DNA of 64,000 nt from Mycobacteriaceae bacterium (GCA_019245755.1 JAFARC010000066.1:1-64000); one strand, 5' to 3'. Shown: positions 33,854 through 43,644, numbered from the stretch's first letter. Notes: generated by a model from the letters alone, not told the origin. Numbers and translations: made by a program.

Positions 33854-34972
33854 TCAGGATTCGTCCGTCGCCCGCCGGACCCGGAACACTCTGGTCTCGC
33901 CCTTCACGCCTTTGAGATGGCGCGCGCCCGCGAACGACCAGGAGAACTGTTCGGCGTCACCGATGAGTTCTCGGGTCGGCTCGGCCGCCAGCACCGAACC
34001 CGGCCGGGCCACACCCGTCACCCGGCTTGCCACGTTGACCGGGCTGCCGAACCAGTCCCCGGCGCGGCTGACCGCCGATCCAGACGCAACGCCGACCCGC
34101 AACTGGGGCAGGTCCTCCTTCTCGGCGGCGGCCACCAGGTCCAGCAGCGCGTCCAGCAGCGGCACGGGCTCCGGACTCATCAACATCACCGCGTCGCCGA
34201 TCGTTTTGATCAGGCGCACCGGCGGGCCGACAACCTCGCGGGTCAGATCGGACAGACCCCTGGCGAGCCGTTCCAGGTCCTCGGGCGGCACCGCCTCGCC
34301 CAGCCGGGTGAAGCCGACCATGTCGGCGAACGCGATGGTGACGTCCCGCGCACCGGGCAACGCACCGGCGTCCCGCTCGGATGCGTTGACGGCTTCGGTC
34401 TCCATTGAGTGGCGCAGTTGCAGGAACAGCATGTCCTGGATCATCGGGCCGAGCAGCGGAGCGACGTGGCTGACCATCGCCTCGGACGCCTTGGCGATCT
34501 CCAGTTCGGTCGCGCCGGGGTGCGAGACCGCGGCCAGCGCGGTCCGGCGCATCGTCTCGGCGGCGCGCGCGAGGCCGTCGGCCAGTACCCGCACCACGCT
34601 GACAACGTGCTCGGGATCCAGACCGGCGTCGATGAATTCCTTTGCGCGCGCAGCTGCTTCGCCGTCGGCGCGCATGTGCACGGCGGCCTCCGGGTCATCC
34701 ACCCGCGGCAGGCCGACGGCCCGCTGCAACCGCTGCAGCAACTCCAGCTGGATCTCGTTGCTCTCGGCGATCTCGCGAGCTGACACGTAGCTGCCGGAAT
34801 CCCCCATGACGCGGCGGGCGGGGAGCAGCATTGGCGCGAAAGCACCCCGGATCTGCTCCACGGTGAAGCCGCGCTCCAGCAGCCAGGCGATCAGTTCGGC
34901 GCGCTGCGCACGCGCGTCGCCGTCGAGGCCTTCCAGGAGCCCGGATGTCTCGATGTCGACGTCGGCGGCCAC
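33854..34972 (-). CDS. class III adenylate cyclase, Rv1264-like
   Basis: 372 residues: an N-terminal alpha-helical regulatory domain (1-200) of the Rv1264 type and a C-terminal catalytic domain. [16 protein letters not shown] has the first metal Asp, [11 protein letters not shown] the substrate-specifying Lys and the second Asp, and [13 protein letters not shown] the transition-state Asn and Arg. All residues for cAMP formation are present. In Rv1264 the N-terminal domain inhibits the enzyme at neutral pH and releases it in acid, so a similar acid switch is plausible. Cytosolic; no membrane helix. Confidence 0.92.
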   Translation of the reverse strand: MAADVDIETSGLLEGLDGDARAQRAELIAWLLERGFTVEQIRGAFAPMLLPARRVMGDSGSYVSAREIAESNEIQLELLQRLQRAVGLPRVDDPEAAVHMRADGEAAARAKEFIDAGLDPEHVVSVVRVLADGLARAAETMRRTALAAVSHPGATELEIAKASEAMVSHVAPLLGPMIQDMLFLQLRHSMETEAVNASERDAGALPGARDVTIAFADMVGFTRLGEAVPPEDLERLARGLSDLTREVVGPPVRLIKTIGDAVMLMSPEPVPLLDALLDLVAAAEKEDLPQLRVGVASGSAVSRAGDWFGSPVNVASRVTGVARPGSVLAAEPTRELIGDAEQFSWSFAGARHLKGVKGETRVFRVRRATDES

Positions 34973-35076
34973 GGGGTTAACTTACCGCCAAGATCTGACA
35001 GTCCGCGCGTGCGCGGTCACCTCGAGTCCACCGCGGGGCACCGCGTATTCGGATGAGCACCCAGTACGGTGGCCCC

Positions 35077-35508
35077 ATGTCATGCGTGTTCTGCGACATC
35101 GTTGCGGGTACGGCTCCGGCGATACGGATTTACGAGGACGACGGGTACCTGGCGATTCTGGACGTCCGGCCGTTCACTCGTGGGCACACGCTGGTGCTGC
35201 CCAAGCGGCACACCGTCGATCTGACCGACACGCCGCCGCAAACCCTGGCCGAGATGGTCGCCATCGGGCAGCGGATCGCCCGCGCGGCGCGCGAGTCGGA
35301 GCTGGCTGCCGACGGCAACAATGTGCTCGTCAACGACGGCCGGGCGGCGTTCCAGTCGGTTAATCACATTCACCTGCATGTCGTGCCGCGGCGCAACGGG
35401 GACAAGCTGTCGTTCGCCAAGGGCATGGTGCTGCGCCGCGACCCCGACCGGGACAGCAGCGGGCGGATTCTGCGGGAGGCGCTGGCCAAGATCGACGCGG
35501 CGGGATGA
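35077..35508 (+). CDS. HIT-family nucleotide hydrolase/transferase (Rv1262c-like)
   Basis: 143 residues. CVFCDIVAGTAPA gives two zinc-type Cys at the N terminus, HTLVLPKRHTVDL is the middle strand, and HIHLHVVPRR is the histidine triad with the catalytic His in the middle. HIT proteins cleave or transfer nucleoside monophosphates, for example adenosine phosphoramidates. ATG 35077 is used; an upstream ATG at 35053 adds unmatched residues. Its TGA overlaps the next ATG (ATGA), so it is co-translated with the Ddn-like gene, as in the Rv1262c-Rv1261c pair. Confidence 0.92.
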   Translation: MSCVFCDIVAGTAPAIRIYEDDGYLAILDVRPFTRGHTLVLPKRHTVDLTDTPPQTLAEMVAIGQRIARAARESELAADGNNVLVNDGRAAFQSVNHIHLHVVPRRNGDKLSFAKGMVLRRDPDRDSSGRILREALAKIDAAG

Positions 35509-35960
35509 CACTTACACCCATGAGCTTTGTGGAGGAGAAAGTGATCCCGCAAGTGCTGCGGGCGCACAACGCGATTTATCGCAACACCAACGGCTGGATC
35601 GGTCACCGCACCCTGGGGATGCCTACCCTGCTGCTGCACACCGTGGGCGCCAAGACCGGAACGCAGCGCACGACGTCTCTGACCTACGCCCGCGACGGCG
35701 CCGACTACCTGGTGGTCGCCTCCAAGGGCGGTGCGCCCACGGCCCCTGGCTGGTATCACAACCTGAAAGCCAAGCCCGACGCCGAGATCAACGTCGGCCC
35801 GAAGCGATTCGGTGTGACGGCCCGAGCAGTGGCGCCCCGCGACCCCGACTTCGACCGGTTGTGGCGGATCGTCAACAAGAACAACAGCAACCGCTACATC
35901 GCGTATCAGCAGAAGACGTCGCGGCCGATCCCGGTGGTTGTGCTGACGCCGAAGCAGTGA
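35505..35960 (+). CDS. Ddn-family F420-dependent nitroreductase-like protein (Rv1261c-like)
   Basis: 151 residues. The family core is complete: [20 protein letters not shown] (about 43-62), [20 protein letters not shown] (about 70-89) and the end strand [17 protein letters not shown]. tuberculosis Rv1261c and Ddn belong here; they reduce quinones or nitro compounds such as nitroimidazole prodrugs with F420H2. The N-terminal helix ([17 protein letters not shown]) is present. The start overlaps the HIT gene stop. It is the second Ddn-type gene in the window; the other begins at 1297. Confidence 0.92.
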   Translation: MTLTPMSFVEEKVIPQVLRAHNAIYRNTNGWIGHRTLGMPTLLLHTVGAKTGTQRTTSLTYARDGADYLVVASKGGAPTAPGWYHNLKAKPDAEINVGPKRFGVTARAVAPRDPDFDRLWRIVNKNNSNRYIAYQQKTSRPIPVVVLTPKQ

Positions 35961-35968
35961 TTCCCCTT

Positions 35969-36333
35969 GCCGCCCCGCAGCATCAGCGACGTCACCGGGT
36001 CGGAGCCGGGCGCCCGCCCGATGCCGAGATCGATGCGCCCCGGGTAGGCGGCGTCGAGCAGTGCGAACTGTTCGGCCACCGCCAGCGGCGCGTGGTTGGG
36101 CAGCATCACCCCGCCCGACCCGAGCCGCAGTTGCGATGTTTGCGCGCCGAGGTAGGCGATCAGCACCGGCGGGCTGGTGGCCGCTACGGATGCCGGGTTG
36201 TGATGCTCGGCGACCCAGTAGCGGGTGTAGCCGAGCCGGTCGGCGGTCTGCGCCAGCCGTAACGTGGCGCCAGCGCGTCCGACGTGGACCCCTCGGTGCG
36301 CACCGGTACGAGGTCAAGTACGGATAACCGCAT
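35969..36333 (-). pseudogene. truncated, frameshifted luciferase-like (LLM) monooxygenase gene
   Basis: From the ATG at 36333 the minus strand reads [22 protein letters not shown], the classic start of a bacterial-luciferase-like flavin monooxygenase. The frame then shifts near 36265; the next frame continues [25 protein letters not shown] and on to [18 protein letters not shown]. Homology stops at about 35969, where roughly 115 of the usual 330 residues have been read. The missing C terminus and the frameshift make it non-functional. It abuts the Ddn-like gene, so a deletion junction is likely there. Confidence 0.78.
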
Positions 36334-36398
36334 TTTTAATTAACGTCTCCGGTGGTCGGGATAATCCGAGCCGCCCAGCCGGCCACCCGGCACCGCGG

Positions 36399-37229
36399 TC
36401 ATTGAATTCCCGCTTCCGACTTGGCCTTCGCGAAGATGTCGTCCAGCATCGCCGGGGTCAGCTTGCCGGTGAACGTGTTCTGCTGGCTTGGGTGGTAGCA
36501 CCCCACCAGCGCCAGTTCCCCGGGCAGTGCGACGCGGGTTCCGTGGCCGAACCTCGGTTGCGGTGATTCGGTGGTTCCTACCATATTCAACGCCGCTCGC
36601 CAGGCGAAGGCTCCGAGCGCCACGATGACCCGGACATGGGATTCGATCAGTCGCCATTCGGCGTCCAGCCATGGGCCGCAGGTCTGTCGTTCGGCCGGTG
36701 TCGGCGCGTTGGCGGGCGGTGCGCACCGCACGGCCGCCGCCATCCGGGTGTGGATCAGCGTCGTGCCGTCGGCCGCGTCGACGCTGTCCGGCGAACTTGA
36801 CAGGCCGGCCCGGAACAGCGCCGCGTACAACACGTCACCCGACCGGTCGCCGGTGAACACGCGCCCGGTGCGGTTGCCGCCGTGGGCAGCCGGCGCCAGA
36901 CCCAGGATCATCACCTTGGGCTTGGCCGCGCCCCAGCCCGGGATCGGTCGGCCCCAGTATGGCTGATCGGCAAACGACTTCCGCTTGCCCGCCGCCACCT
37001 GCTCCCGCCACTCGACCAGCCGTGGGCACCCGCGGCACACCGACACCAGGGCGTCGAGCTGGGCGAGCGTCTTTACGCTCGATGCCTCGGCCGCGACCTG
37101 TGCGGGGGTCGCTGCGACCGCGGTGTTGGCCGTGGCCGGGTCCCCGGGCCAGCCGCTGCCCGGCCGTACCGGCGAGTCGAACTCCTTACCCAGGCGGGGA
37201 TGGGGCAGACGCACGGGTCCACTGTGCAC
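36399..37229 (-). CDS. udgB: uracil-DNA glycosylase, family 5 (UdgB)
   Basis: 276 residues. Motif A is [14 protein letters not shown] (about 110-123), lacking the usual catalytic Asp/Asn as in family 5, and motif B is [10 protein letters not shown] (about 246-255). CRGCP and [16 protein letters not shown] supply four Cys for a [4Fe-4S] cluster. The enzyme removes uracil, and in family 5 also hypoxanthine and other deaminated bases, from DNA. GTG start; the N-terminal [20 protein letters not shown] matches Rv1259. Divergent from tap. Confidence 0.93.
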   Translation of the reverse strand: MHSGPVRLPHPRLGKEFDSPVRPGSGWPGDPATANTAVAATPAQVAAEASSVKTLAQLDALVSVCRGCPRLVEWREQVAAGKRKSFADQPYWGRPIPGWGAAKPKVMILGLAPAAHGGNRTGRVFTGDRSGDVLYAALFRAGLSSSPDSVDAADGTTLIHTRMAAAVRCAPPANAPTPAERQTCGPWLDAEWRLIESHVRVIVALGAFAWRAALNMVGTTESPQPRFGHGTRVALPGELALVGCYHPSQQNTFTGKLTPAMLDDIFAKAKSEAGIQ

Positions 37230-37286
37230 GGCCCGGAAATTCCGTCGCCCGCCGGGCTTGGCCGCTGCTAGATTTCTCCCGGTCCC

Positions 37287-38582
37287 ATGTCCCGCTCGTC
37301 ACCCGCTCGCTCCGCCACGCGCTCGCGTCGGCCGGCATATCTCCTGCTGTTCGCGGCGCTGTCCGCGTCGGCCGGTAACGGCATTTCGATCGTGGCGTTT
37401 CCGTGGCTGGTGTTGCAGCGCAACGGCAGCGCGCTGGAGGCGTCGATCGTCGCCGGCGCGGCGTCGCTGCCGCTGCTGTTTTCCACGCTGATCGCCGGCA
37501 TTGCGGTGGATTTCGTTGGTCGCAAGCGGATTTCGATGCTGTCGGACGTGCTGTCGGGGGCGACCGTGGCCATGGTCCCGGTGCTCGCGCTGACGCTGGG
37601 TCAGCACAGCGTCAACGTGGCGGTGCTCGCCACGCTGGCGGCGCTGGGCGCGGTGTTCGACCCGGCCGGGATCACCGCCCGCCAGTCGATGCTGCCGGAA
37701 GCCGCGGCGCGGGCCGGCTGGACGCTGGACCGCACCAATGGCTTGTATGAGGCTGTCTTCAACGTCGCCTATATCGTCGGCCCGGGCGTGGCCGGGCTGC
37801 TGATCGCGACCATCGGCGGCATCAACACGATGTGGGTGACGGCCGCATTCTTCGGGCTTTCGATCGCCGCGGTCGGCGTCCTTCGACTCGAGGGCGCCGG
37901 GGCGCCGACGATCGGGCACCGGCCCGCGGGCGTCTGGGCCCCGATGCTCGACGGGCTGCGGTTCGTCTGGAACCTGCGGGTGCTGCGCACGCTGGCGCTG
38001 ATCGACCTGGCCATGACTGGGCTGTATCTGCCGATGGAAAGCGTGTTGTTCCCCAAGTACTTCGCCGACCACAGCCAGCCGGCGGAACTGGGCTGGGTGT
38101 TGATGGCGCTGAGCATCGGCGGCCTGATCGGCGCGCTGGCCTATCCCGTGCTGGTCCGGCGGCTGACCCGGCGGGCGATTCTGCTGATCGCGACGCTCAC
38201 GCTGGGTGTCTGCACGGCGCTCATCTCGCTGCTGCCGCCGCTGGGGGTGATCCTGCTGCTGTGTGCGCTCGTCGGGCTGGTCTACGGGCCGATTGCGCCG
38301 ATCTACAACTACGTGATGCAGACCAAGTCGCCGGTTGCGCTTCGGGGCCGGGTGGTCGGCGTGATGACCTCGCTGGCGTATGCCGCGGGGCCCCTTGGGT
38401 TCATGCTGGCCGGTCCGCTGGCCGACGCGTTCGGGCTGCGGACCACGTTCCTCGCCCTGGCGGTGCCGATGATCGCGATCGGGTCGGTGTCGCTGCTGCT
38501 GCCGTCGCTGTACGAGCTGGACCGCCGCGGCCCAGCCGCGATGAGTTTGCCGGCGGGTGAGCCGGACGAACCGGGCGGGTAA
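37287..38582 (+). CDS. tap: MFS multidrug efflux pump Tap
   Basis: 431 residues with 12 predicted membrane helices. [20 protein letters not shown] is motif A between helices 2 and 3, and [16 protein letters not shown] is the Tap/MefA-type loop after helix 4. It matches Rv1258c (Tap), which exports tetracycline, aminoglycosides and other drugs in mycobacteria. The basic N terminus ([15 protein letters not shown]) is cytosolic. No regulator is adjacent; in M. tuberculosis WhiB7 controls tap, but I could not confirm an upstream site in the 57-base gap to udgB. Confidence 0.92.
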   Translation: MSRSSPARSATRSRRPAYLLLFAALSASAGNGISIVAFPWLVLQRNGSALEASIVAGAASLPLLFSTLIAGIAVDFVGRKRISMLSDVLSGATVAMVPVLALTLGQHSVNVAVLATLAALGAVFDPAGITARQSMLPEAAARAGWTLDRTNGLYEAVFNVAYIVGPGVAGLLIATIGGINTMWVTAAFFGLSIAAVGVLRLEGAGAPTIGHRPAGVWAPMLDGLRFVWNLRVLRTLALIDLAMTGLYLPMESVLFPKYFADHSQPAELGWVLMALSIGGLIGALAYPVLVRRLTRRAILLIATLTLGVCTALISLLPPLGVILLLCALVGLVYGPIAPIYNYVMQTKSPVALRGRVVGVMTSLAYAAGPLGFMLAGPLADAFGLRTTFLALAVPMIAIGSVSLLLPSLYELDRRGPAAMSLPAGEPDEPGG

Positions 38583-38648
38583 CCGTCAGTGGTGTTGGCG
38601 AGCCGACGAGCGCGGACGATACCGCTGGCCGGCCCGCCAACCCCGGTG

Positions 38649-38864
38649 TCAACGATCGCCGGCATCGCCGCGTTCGGGAGTCGCAATCAGTGCGACGGCG
38701 ATGTTCAACGGCGCGAGCATCAGCAGGGCCAAGATGAAAAAGTAGGCCCGGTTGTAGTTTTTGCCGCCCGCGATGCTCGCTGCCACCGACGCGCACAGCA
38801 GCTGGTAGATGCCCGACACCGAGACGGCGAGGACGATGAGAAGGACAACGGTTTCATGAGCCAT
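38649..38864 (-). CDS. small two-helix membrane protein
   Basis: 71 residues from an ATG: helix 1 is ETVVLLIVLAVSVSGIYQLL, then a short loop SIAGGKNYNRA, helix 2 is YFFILALLMLAPLNIAVALI, and the tail is polar. Codon use fits the neighbours. Its start region overlaps the upstream extension of the divergent FAD-oxidase frame, which supports the later start for that gene. No family is recognised; it may be a small membrane modulator. Confidence 0.6.
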   Translation of the reverse strand: MAHETVVLLIVLAVSVSGIYQLLCASVAASIAGGKNYNRAYFFILALLMLAPLNIAVALIATPERGDAGDR

Positions 38865-38910
38865 GATCGCATCCAACACTGCCGCTGCTCGGGCTCGTAG
38901 CATCGAGACC

Positions 38911-40272
38911 GTGGATGTGCTGGCGGATCTGATCGACCAACTGCCCGAGGGGATGGTGGTCACCGATCCCGCGAAGACCGACAAATACCGCCAGGACCGC
39001 GCGCTTGACCCGTCCGCGGGCAAACCCGTCGCGGTGGTCCGTCCGCGGCGCACCGAGGAGGTGCAGACGGTGTTGCGCTGGGCGAGCCGGCACCGCGTCG
39101 CGGTGGTGCCGCGCGGCGCGGGCAGCGGCTTGTCCGGTGGCGCGACCGCGCTCGACGACGGGATCGTGCTGTCCACCGAACGGATGCGCGACATCACCGT
39201 CGACCCGGTGACCCGTACCGCGGTGTGTCAGCCGGGGCTGTTCAACGCGGAGGTCAAGAGGGCGGTGGCCGAGCACGACCTGTGGTATCCGCCCGACCCG
39301 TCGTCGTTTGAGATCTGCAGCATCGGCGGCAATGTGGCGACCAACGCCGGCGGGCTGTGCTGCGTGAAGTACGGCGTGACCACGGATTACGTGCTGGGCC
39401 TGCAGGTGGTGCTGGCGGATGGCACCGCGGTGCGGGTCGGCGGTCCCCGGTTGAAGGACGTGGCCGGGCTGAGCCTGACCAATCTGTTCGTCGGCAGCGA
39501 GGGCACTCTGGGCATCATCACCGAGATCACGCTGCGGCTGCTGCCCAAGCAGCAGCGGGCCAGCACGGTCGTGGCGGCGTTCCCCTCGGTCGAGGCCGCG
39601 GTGGACGCGGTGCTCGGGGTATCCAGCCGGATGCGCCCGTCGATGCTGGAGTTCATGGACTCGGTAGCGGTGAACGCCGTCGAGGACAAGCTGCGCATGG
39701 GTCTGGACCGCGGCGCCGCGGCCCTGGTGATCGCCGGGTCCGACGAGCGGGGCCGCTCAGCTGCCGAGGATGCGGCGGCGATCGCCGCGGTGTTCGCCGA
39801 GAACGACGCGACGGAGGTCTTCTCCACCGACGACCCCGACGAGGGCGAGGCGTTCGTGGCCGCCCGCCGGTTCGCGATCCCGGCGGTGGAGGCCAAGGGC
39901 ACGTTGCTGCTCGAAGACGTCGGTGTGCCCCTGCCCCGGCTCGGTGAGCTCGTCACCGGGGTCGCGCGCATCGCCGCCGAGCGCGACGTGATGATCTCGA
40001 TGATCGCCCACGCCGGCGACGGCAACACCCACCCGTTGATCGTCTACGACCCCAGCGACCGGGCCAACAAGCAGCGCGCCGACGTGGCCTTCGGCGAGAT
40101 CATGGACCTGGCGGTGGGCCTCGGCGGCACGATCACCGGCGAGCACGGGGTCGGCAGGTTGAAGCGGCCGTGGCTGGCGGGCCAAATCGGCCCGGACGCG
40201 ATGGCGCTGAACCGGCGCATCAAAGACGCACTGGATCCCGCCGGCATCCTCAACCCGGGTGCGGCGATTTAG
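38911..40272 (+). CDS. FAD-linked oxidase, GlcD/D-lactate dehydrogenase type (Rv1257c-like)
   Basis: 453 residues. The PCMH-type FAD domain has VAVVPRGAGSGLSGGATAL (about 76-94) and SIGGNVATNAGGLCCVKYG, and the C-terminal substrate domain carries IAHAGDGNTHPLI and ITGEHGVGRLKRPW, the His motifs of GlcD/D-LDH enzymes. It oxidises a 2-hydroxy acid such as glycolate or D-lactate. GTG 38911 is chosen over ATG 38863, which would overlap the small membrane gene. No GlcE/GlcF partner is nearby. Equivalent to Rv1257c, and upstream of cyp130 on the same strand. Confidence 0.9.
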   Translation: MDVLADLIDQLPEGMVVTDPAKTDKYRQDRALDPSAGKPVAVVRPRRTEEVQTVLRWASRHRVAVVPRGAGSGLSGGATALDDGIVLSTERMRDITVDPVTRTAVCQPGLFNAEVKRAVAEHDLWYPPDPSSFEICSIGGNVATNAGGLCCVKYGVTTDYVLGLQVVLADGTAVRVGGPRLKDVAGLSLTNLFVGSEGTLGIITEITLRLLPKQQRASTVVAAFPSVEAAVDAVLGVSSRMRPSMLEFMDSVAVNAVEDKLRMGLDRGAAALVIAGSDERGRSAAEDAAAIAAVFAENDATEVFSTDDPDEGEAFVAARRFAIPAVEAKGTLLLEDVGVPLPRLGELVTGVARIAAERDVMISMIAHAGDGNTHPLIVYDPSDRANKQRADVAFGEIMDLAVGLGGTITGEHGVGRLKRPWLAGQIGPDAMALNRRIKDALDPAGILNPGAAI

Positions 40273-40292
40273 CGACGATTTCCGGCCAGGCA

Positions 40293-40322
40293 TTGACACT
40301 TGCAGGCCACTTGTCGTACGCA
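40293..40322 (+). promoter_or_regulatory. cyp130 promoter with overlapping palindrome
   Basis: TTGACA (40293-40298), an 18-base spacer and TACGCA (40317-40322) place the transcription start at about the ATG (40329), so the message is probably leaderless. An imperfect palindrome, GACA..TG...CA..TGTC, at 40295-40315 covers the -35 box and spacer and is a likely operator for the TetR encoded after cyp130. Confidence 0.5.
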
Positions 40323-40328
40323 TAAGAC

Positions 40329-41567
40329 ATGACGGCGGCTTTGTCTCATCGCTCACCGGTCACCTTTGAGCTGGCCAACTCCGACACCTGGGCCGATCCC
40401 TGGCCGATGTACGCAGCGCTGCGCGACCACGATCCGGTGCACCACGTCGTTCCCCGCGGCAACCCCGCACTCGACTACTGGGTGCTGTCCCGGCACGCCG
40501 ACGTTTGGCGGGCCGCGTGCGACCATGAGACCTTCTCCTCCGCCCAGGGACTGACCGTCACCTACGGTGAACTGGAAACCATTGGGCTGCAGGACAACCC
40601 GCCGATGGTGATGCAGGACCCCCCGGTCCACACCGAGTTCCGCAAGCTGGTTGCCAGGGGTTTCACGCCGCGCCAGGTGGCGGCGGTCGAGCCTGCGGTG
40701 CGCGCGTTCGTCGTCGAGCGCCTCCAGCGGCTGCTGGCCCGCGCCGGCGGCGACATCGTGGCCGAGCTGTTCAAGCCGCTGCCGTCGATGGTCGTAGCGC
40801 ATTACCTGGGTGTGCCCGAGCGGGACCGCGCGCGGTTCGACGGCTGGACCGACGCGATCGTCGCGGCCAACACCACCGGCGGCGGAGTCGCCGCCACCCA
40901 GACGGCCGGCGACGCGGTGACGTCGATGATGGCCTACTTCACCGAGCTGATCGAGCGGCGCCGCCGCGAGCCGGGCGACGACACGGTGTCGCACCTGGTG
41001 GCTGCGGGCGTGGGCGCCGACGGCGACATCGCGGGCACGCTTTCGGTGCTGGCGTTCACGTTCACGATGGTCACCGGCGGCAACGACACCACCACCGGCA
41101 TGCTGGGCGGCTCCGTGCAGCTGCTGCACCGCCGCCCCGATCAGCGCCGGCTGCTGGCCCGGTGCCCGCGGTTGATTCCGGACGCGCTCGACGAACTGCT
41201 GCGGCTGACGTCGCCGGTGCAGGGCCTGGCTCGCACCCTGACCCGCGACGTGACCATCCACGGCATCACGATCCCGGCGGGCCGCAAGGTGCTGCTGCTC
41301 TACGGGTCGGCCAACCGCGACGAACGCCAGTACGGCCCGGATGCCGCGGAGCTGGACGTGACCCGGCGGCCGCGCAACATTGTGACGTTCAGCCATGGCG
41401 CCCACCACTGCCTCGGTGCGGCGGCGGCCCGGATGCAGTCGCGGGTCACGCTGACCGAGCTGCTGGCCCGCTGCCCGGATTTCCAGGTGGACGAATCCGG
41501 CGTCGTCTGGGCCGACGGCAGCTACGTCAGACGCCCGCTGTCGGTGCCGTTCCGGGTGGCGGGCTGA
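40329..41567 (+). CDS. cyp130: cytochrome P450 CYP130
   Basis: 412 residues. The I-helix oxygen-activation motif is VTGGNDTTTG (about 241-250), the ExxR pair lies in DELLRLTSP, and the haem loop FSHGAHHCLGAAAA has the Cys ligand (about residue 363). It closely resembles Rv1256c (CYP130), which has been reported to bind azoles and demethylate bulky amines. Redox partners are not encoded here. The TGA overlaps the tetR ATG (TGATG), so the P450 and its regulator form one transcript. Confidence 0.93.
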   Translation: MTAALSHRSPVTFELANSDTWADPWPMYAALRDHDPVHHVVPRGNPALDYWVLSRHADVWRAACDHETFSSAQGLTVTYGELETIGLQDNPPMVMQDPPVHTEFRKLVARGFTPRQVAAVEPAVRAFVVERLQRLLARAGGDIVAELFKPLPSMVVAHYLGVPERDRARFDGWTDAIVAANTTGGGVAATQTAGDAVTSMMAYFTELIERRRREPGDDTVSHLVAAGVGADGDIAGTLSVLAFTFTMVTGGNDTTTGMLGGSVQLLHRRPDQRRLLARCPRLIPDALDELLRLTSPVQGLARTLTRDVTIHGITIPAGRKVLLLYGSANRDERQYGPDAAELDVTRRPRNIVTFSHGAHHCLGAAAARMQSRVTLTELLARCPDFQVDESGVVWADGSYVRRPLSVPFRVAG

Positions 41568-42166
41568 TGTCACGGGATTGGCTGGCCGCGCGCCGCAGCG
41601 AGGTGGCCGCCGACCGGATTCTGGACGCGGCGGCCGAGCTGTTCGCGCAGCGGGAGGTGGCCGGGGTCGGGATGCACGAAATCGCCAGGGCGGCCGGGTG
41701 TTCCCGCGCAACGCTGTATCGCTACTTCGAGAACCGGGAAGCGCTGCACACCGCGTTCGTGCACCGGGAGACCTACCGCCTGCACTACACGATCATCGAC
41801 CAGATCACCGGCATCGAGGACCCCGGCGACCGGCTGGTCGCGGGGGTGATCGCCGCGCTGCGACTGGTCCGCTACAGCCCCGCCCTGACGTCGTGGTTCT
41901 CCGCCAGCCAGCCTCCGCTCGGCTCGCTGATCGCCGACCAGGACGACGTGGTCAAAGCACTGACCGCGGCATTTTTGACCTCGCTGGGCCCCGACGAGCC
42001 GGCGGTGGTCGAACGCCGCGCGCGGTGGCTGGTGCGGGTGATGACGTCGATGCTGGTCTTCCCGGGCGAGGACGAGACCGACGAGCGGGCCATGGTGCGG
42101 GAGTTCGTCGTGCCGATGGTCGTGGCCCCGAAGTTAGCGGCGGACGTTGCTCGCGGTGCCGAATAG
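41567..42166 (+). CDS. TetR-family regulator (Rv1255c-like)
   Basis: 199 residues. ILDAAAELFAQREVAGVGMH leads into the HTH EIARAAGCSRATLYRYFENR (about 40-59). The C-terminal ligand domain is helical and ends VVAPKLAADVARGAE. Its ATG overlaps the cyp130 stop, so it probably senses a CYP130 substrate and represses the cyp130 promoter, where a palindrome is visible. It corresponds to Rv1255c. Confidence 0.92.
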   Translation: MSRDWLAARRSEVAADRILDAAAELFAQREVAGVGMHEIARAAGCSRATLYRYFENREALHTAFVHRETYRLHYTIIDQITGIEDPGDRLVAGVIAALRLVRYSPALTSWFSASQPPLGSLIADQDDVVKALTAAFLTSLGPDEPAVVERRARWLVRVMTSMLVFPGEDETDERAMVREFVVPMVVAPKLAADVARGAE

Positions 42167-42524
42167 CGAAGCGCTTCTGCTCCACCAGGTGCATTGGGCG
42201 AAACTGGCCGCTGACGTCGCCGCGTCGGCGGTGTCGCTGACGCTGATCTGGCGGGGCCGCCGCCGTCGCGGGCTCGCCGTGCATTTCCTGGTGCCGGTCG
42301 TCGCGTCCGCGGCCCTGCTGCGCGCCGACACGTCTGGCCTGCGGTCGACCCGTCGGGGCCGGTATGTGCTCGAGCACATGCCCCCGACCGCGCAGGCGGT
42401 GCGGCTGGCCGGCGATGCGGTGATGACGCTCGGCGCGTGGCGGCGCGAGCGCGTGCTGGTCGCCACCGGCGCGCTGCTCGTGGTCGCCGGCTGGTCGCAC
42501 GGCATCATGGCCGCACGCGGGTGA
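42156..42524 (+). CDS. conserved hypothetical membrane-associated protein
   Basis: 122 residues from a GTG that overlaps the tetR end by 11 bases; a TTG three codons earlier is an alternative. The N-terminal NSEALLLHQVHWAKLAADVA leads to a probable helix (AASAVSLTLIW), a basic loop (RGRRRRGLA), a second hydrophobic stretch (VHFLVPVVASAALL) and a third near the C terminus. RSTRRGRYVLEHMPPTAQAV is the most conserved-looking part. I recall similar small proteins in other mycobacteria but no function. Overlaps the convergent acyltransferase by 20 bases. Confidence 0.65.
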   Translation: MPNSEALLLHQVHWAKLAADVAASAVSLTLIWRGRRRRGLAVHFLVPVVASAALLRADTSGLRSTRRGRYVLEHMPPTAQAVRLAGDAVMTLGAWRRERVLVATGALLVVAGWSHGIMAARG

Positions 42525-43644
42525 GCCGGTGCAGGACCCAGGCCAGCGGAATCGTGATCACCACCGTCACGGCGAACAGCATCGCCATCGAGCCGGTGTA
42601 GATCGGGTAGCGCAGCACCTCGACCATCGCGATCTCCATCACGATGAGGTGGATCAGGAAGATCTCGTACGAGATTTCGCCGAGAAAGACCAGCGGCCAG
42701 CTGGCCAGCAGGCGCGAATACCAGCCGCGGTTGCCCAGCGCCAGCGGACCGACGACGGCGGTCGCGATGGCGGCGTAGAACACCGCCTTGGCCAGGGCTT
42801 CCCACAGCCTGGCCGGTGATGTGGTGGGTTCGCCCGCGAGCGGCGTGGACACGATGAAATAGCAGACCACCGCCAGCGGGAGGCATGCGGCCGCGTACCA
42901 GCGCACGCCGGTCGACTGGAGCACCGCCAGCACCATGCCGCCCACAAACCATAGGAGATAGGTCGGCAGCCACAGCCGTGCGCCGTCGGGCAGCCAGTGG
43001 GTGGTGTGCACCAGCACCAGCCACGAGGGCGTCAGCGCGCCCAGCGCGGCGAGGGCGGCCAGCATCCGCCCCCGACGCCACTGCCGTCGGCAGATCACCA
43101 CCACAACCAGGTAGGCAATCAGGGGCAGCATCACATAGAACGCGACTTCGACCGCCAGACTCCACATCTGGGTCAGTCCCTGATGCAGGTAGGCGTACAG
43201 GTAATGGTCGGTGTAGATCTGTGTCAGGGTCAGGTTGCGCACGAACCCCAGCCACGTGTGGCCGGGATTCGGTCTCGCGGTCCGGAATTCGTACACCAGG
43301 TAGGCCGCGACCACCGTCACCGCGTAGGCGGGCATGATGCGGCGCACCCGGTGCCAGGCGTAGCGGGGAACAGATGGTGGCGGCCCGTCGGTGGCGGCAG
43401 CTTTGATCCACGGGCTCAGCAGTAGAAAACCGGACAGCACGAAGAAGATCGACACGCCGATCTCCATGCGCGAATAGATCAGGCCGATGTAGCCGTGGGT
43501 GTACTTGCCGGTGGTGTAGGCGGCGTGCGTGGCGACCACGAGGATCGCGGCGACCGCCCGGATGCCGGTGAGCGAGGCGACCGGCTCGGGCCTCGACACC
43601 GATTCCAGGCCGCCCTGCGCCGCCACGCTCTCTGACAGCGTCAT
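42505..43644 (-). CDS. acyltransferase family 3 membrane protein (Rv1254-like)
   Basis: 379 residues with ten predicted membrane helices. LTGIRAVAAILVVATHAAYT (about 25-44) carries the catalytic His of acyltransferase-3 proteins, FFVLSGFLLLSPW the second conserved motif, and HRVRRIMPAYAVTV the third. These enzymes O-acylate sugars or lipids at the membrane. Its start overlaps the deaD stop by four bases (ATGA), an unusual partnership that is also found as Rv1253-Rv1254. Confidence 0.9.
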   Translation of the reverse strand: MTLSESVAAQGGLESVSRPEPVASLTGIRAVAAILVVATHAAYTTGKYTHGYIGLIYSRMEIGVSIFFVLSGFLLLSPWIKAAATDGPPPSVPRYAWHRVRRIMPAYAVTVVAAYLVYEFRTARPNPGHTWLGFVRNLTLTQIYTDHYLYAYLHQGLTQMWSLAVEVAFYVMLPLIAYLVVVVICRRQWRRGRMLAALAALGALTPSWLVLVHTTHWLPDGARLWLPTYLLWFVGGMVLAVLQSTGVRWYAAACLPLAVVCYFIVSTPLAGEPTTSPARLWEALAKAVFYAAIATAVVGPLALGNRGWYSRLLASWPLVFLGEISYEIFLIHLIVMEIAMVEVLRYPIYTGSMAMLFAVTVVITIPLAWVLHRLTRVRP

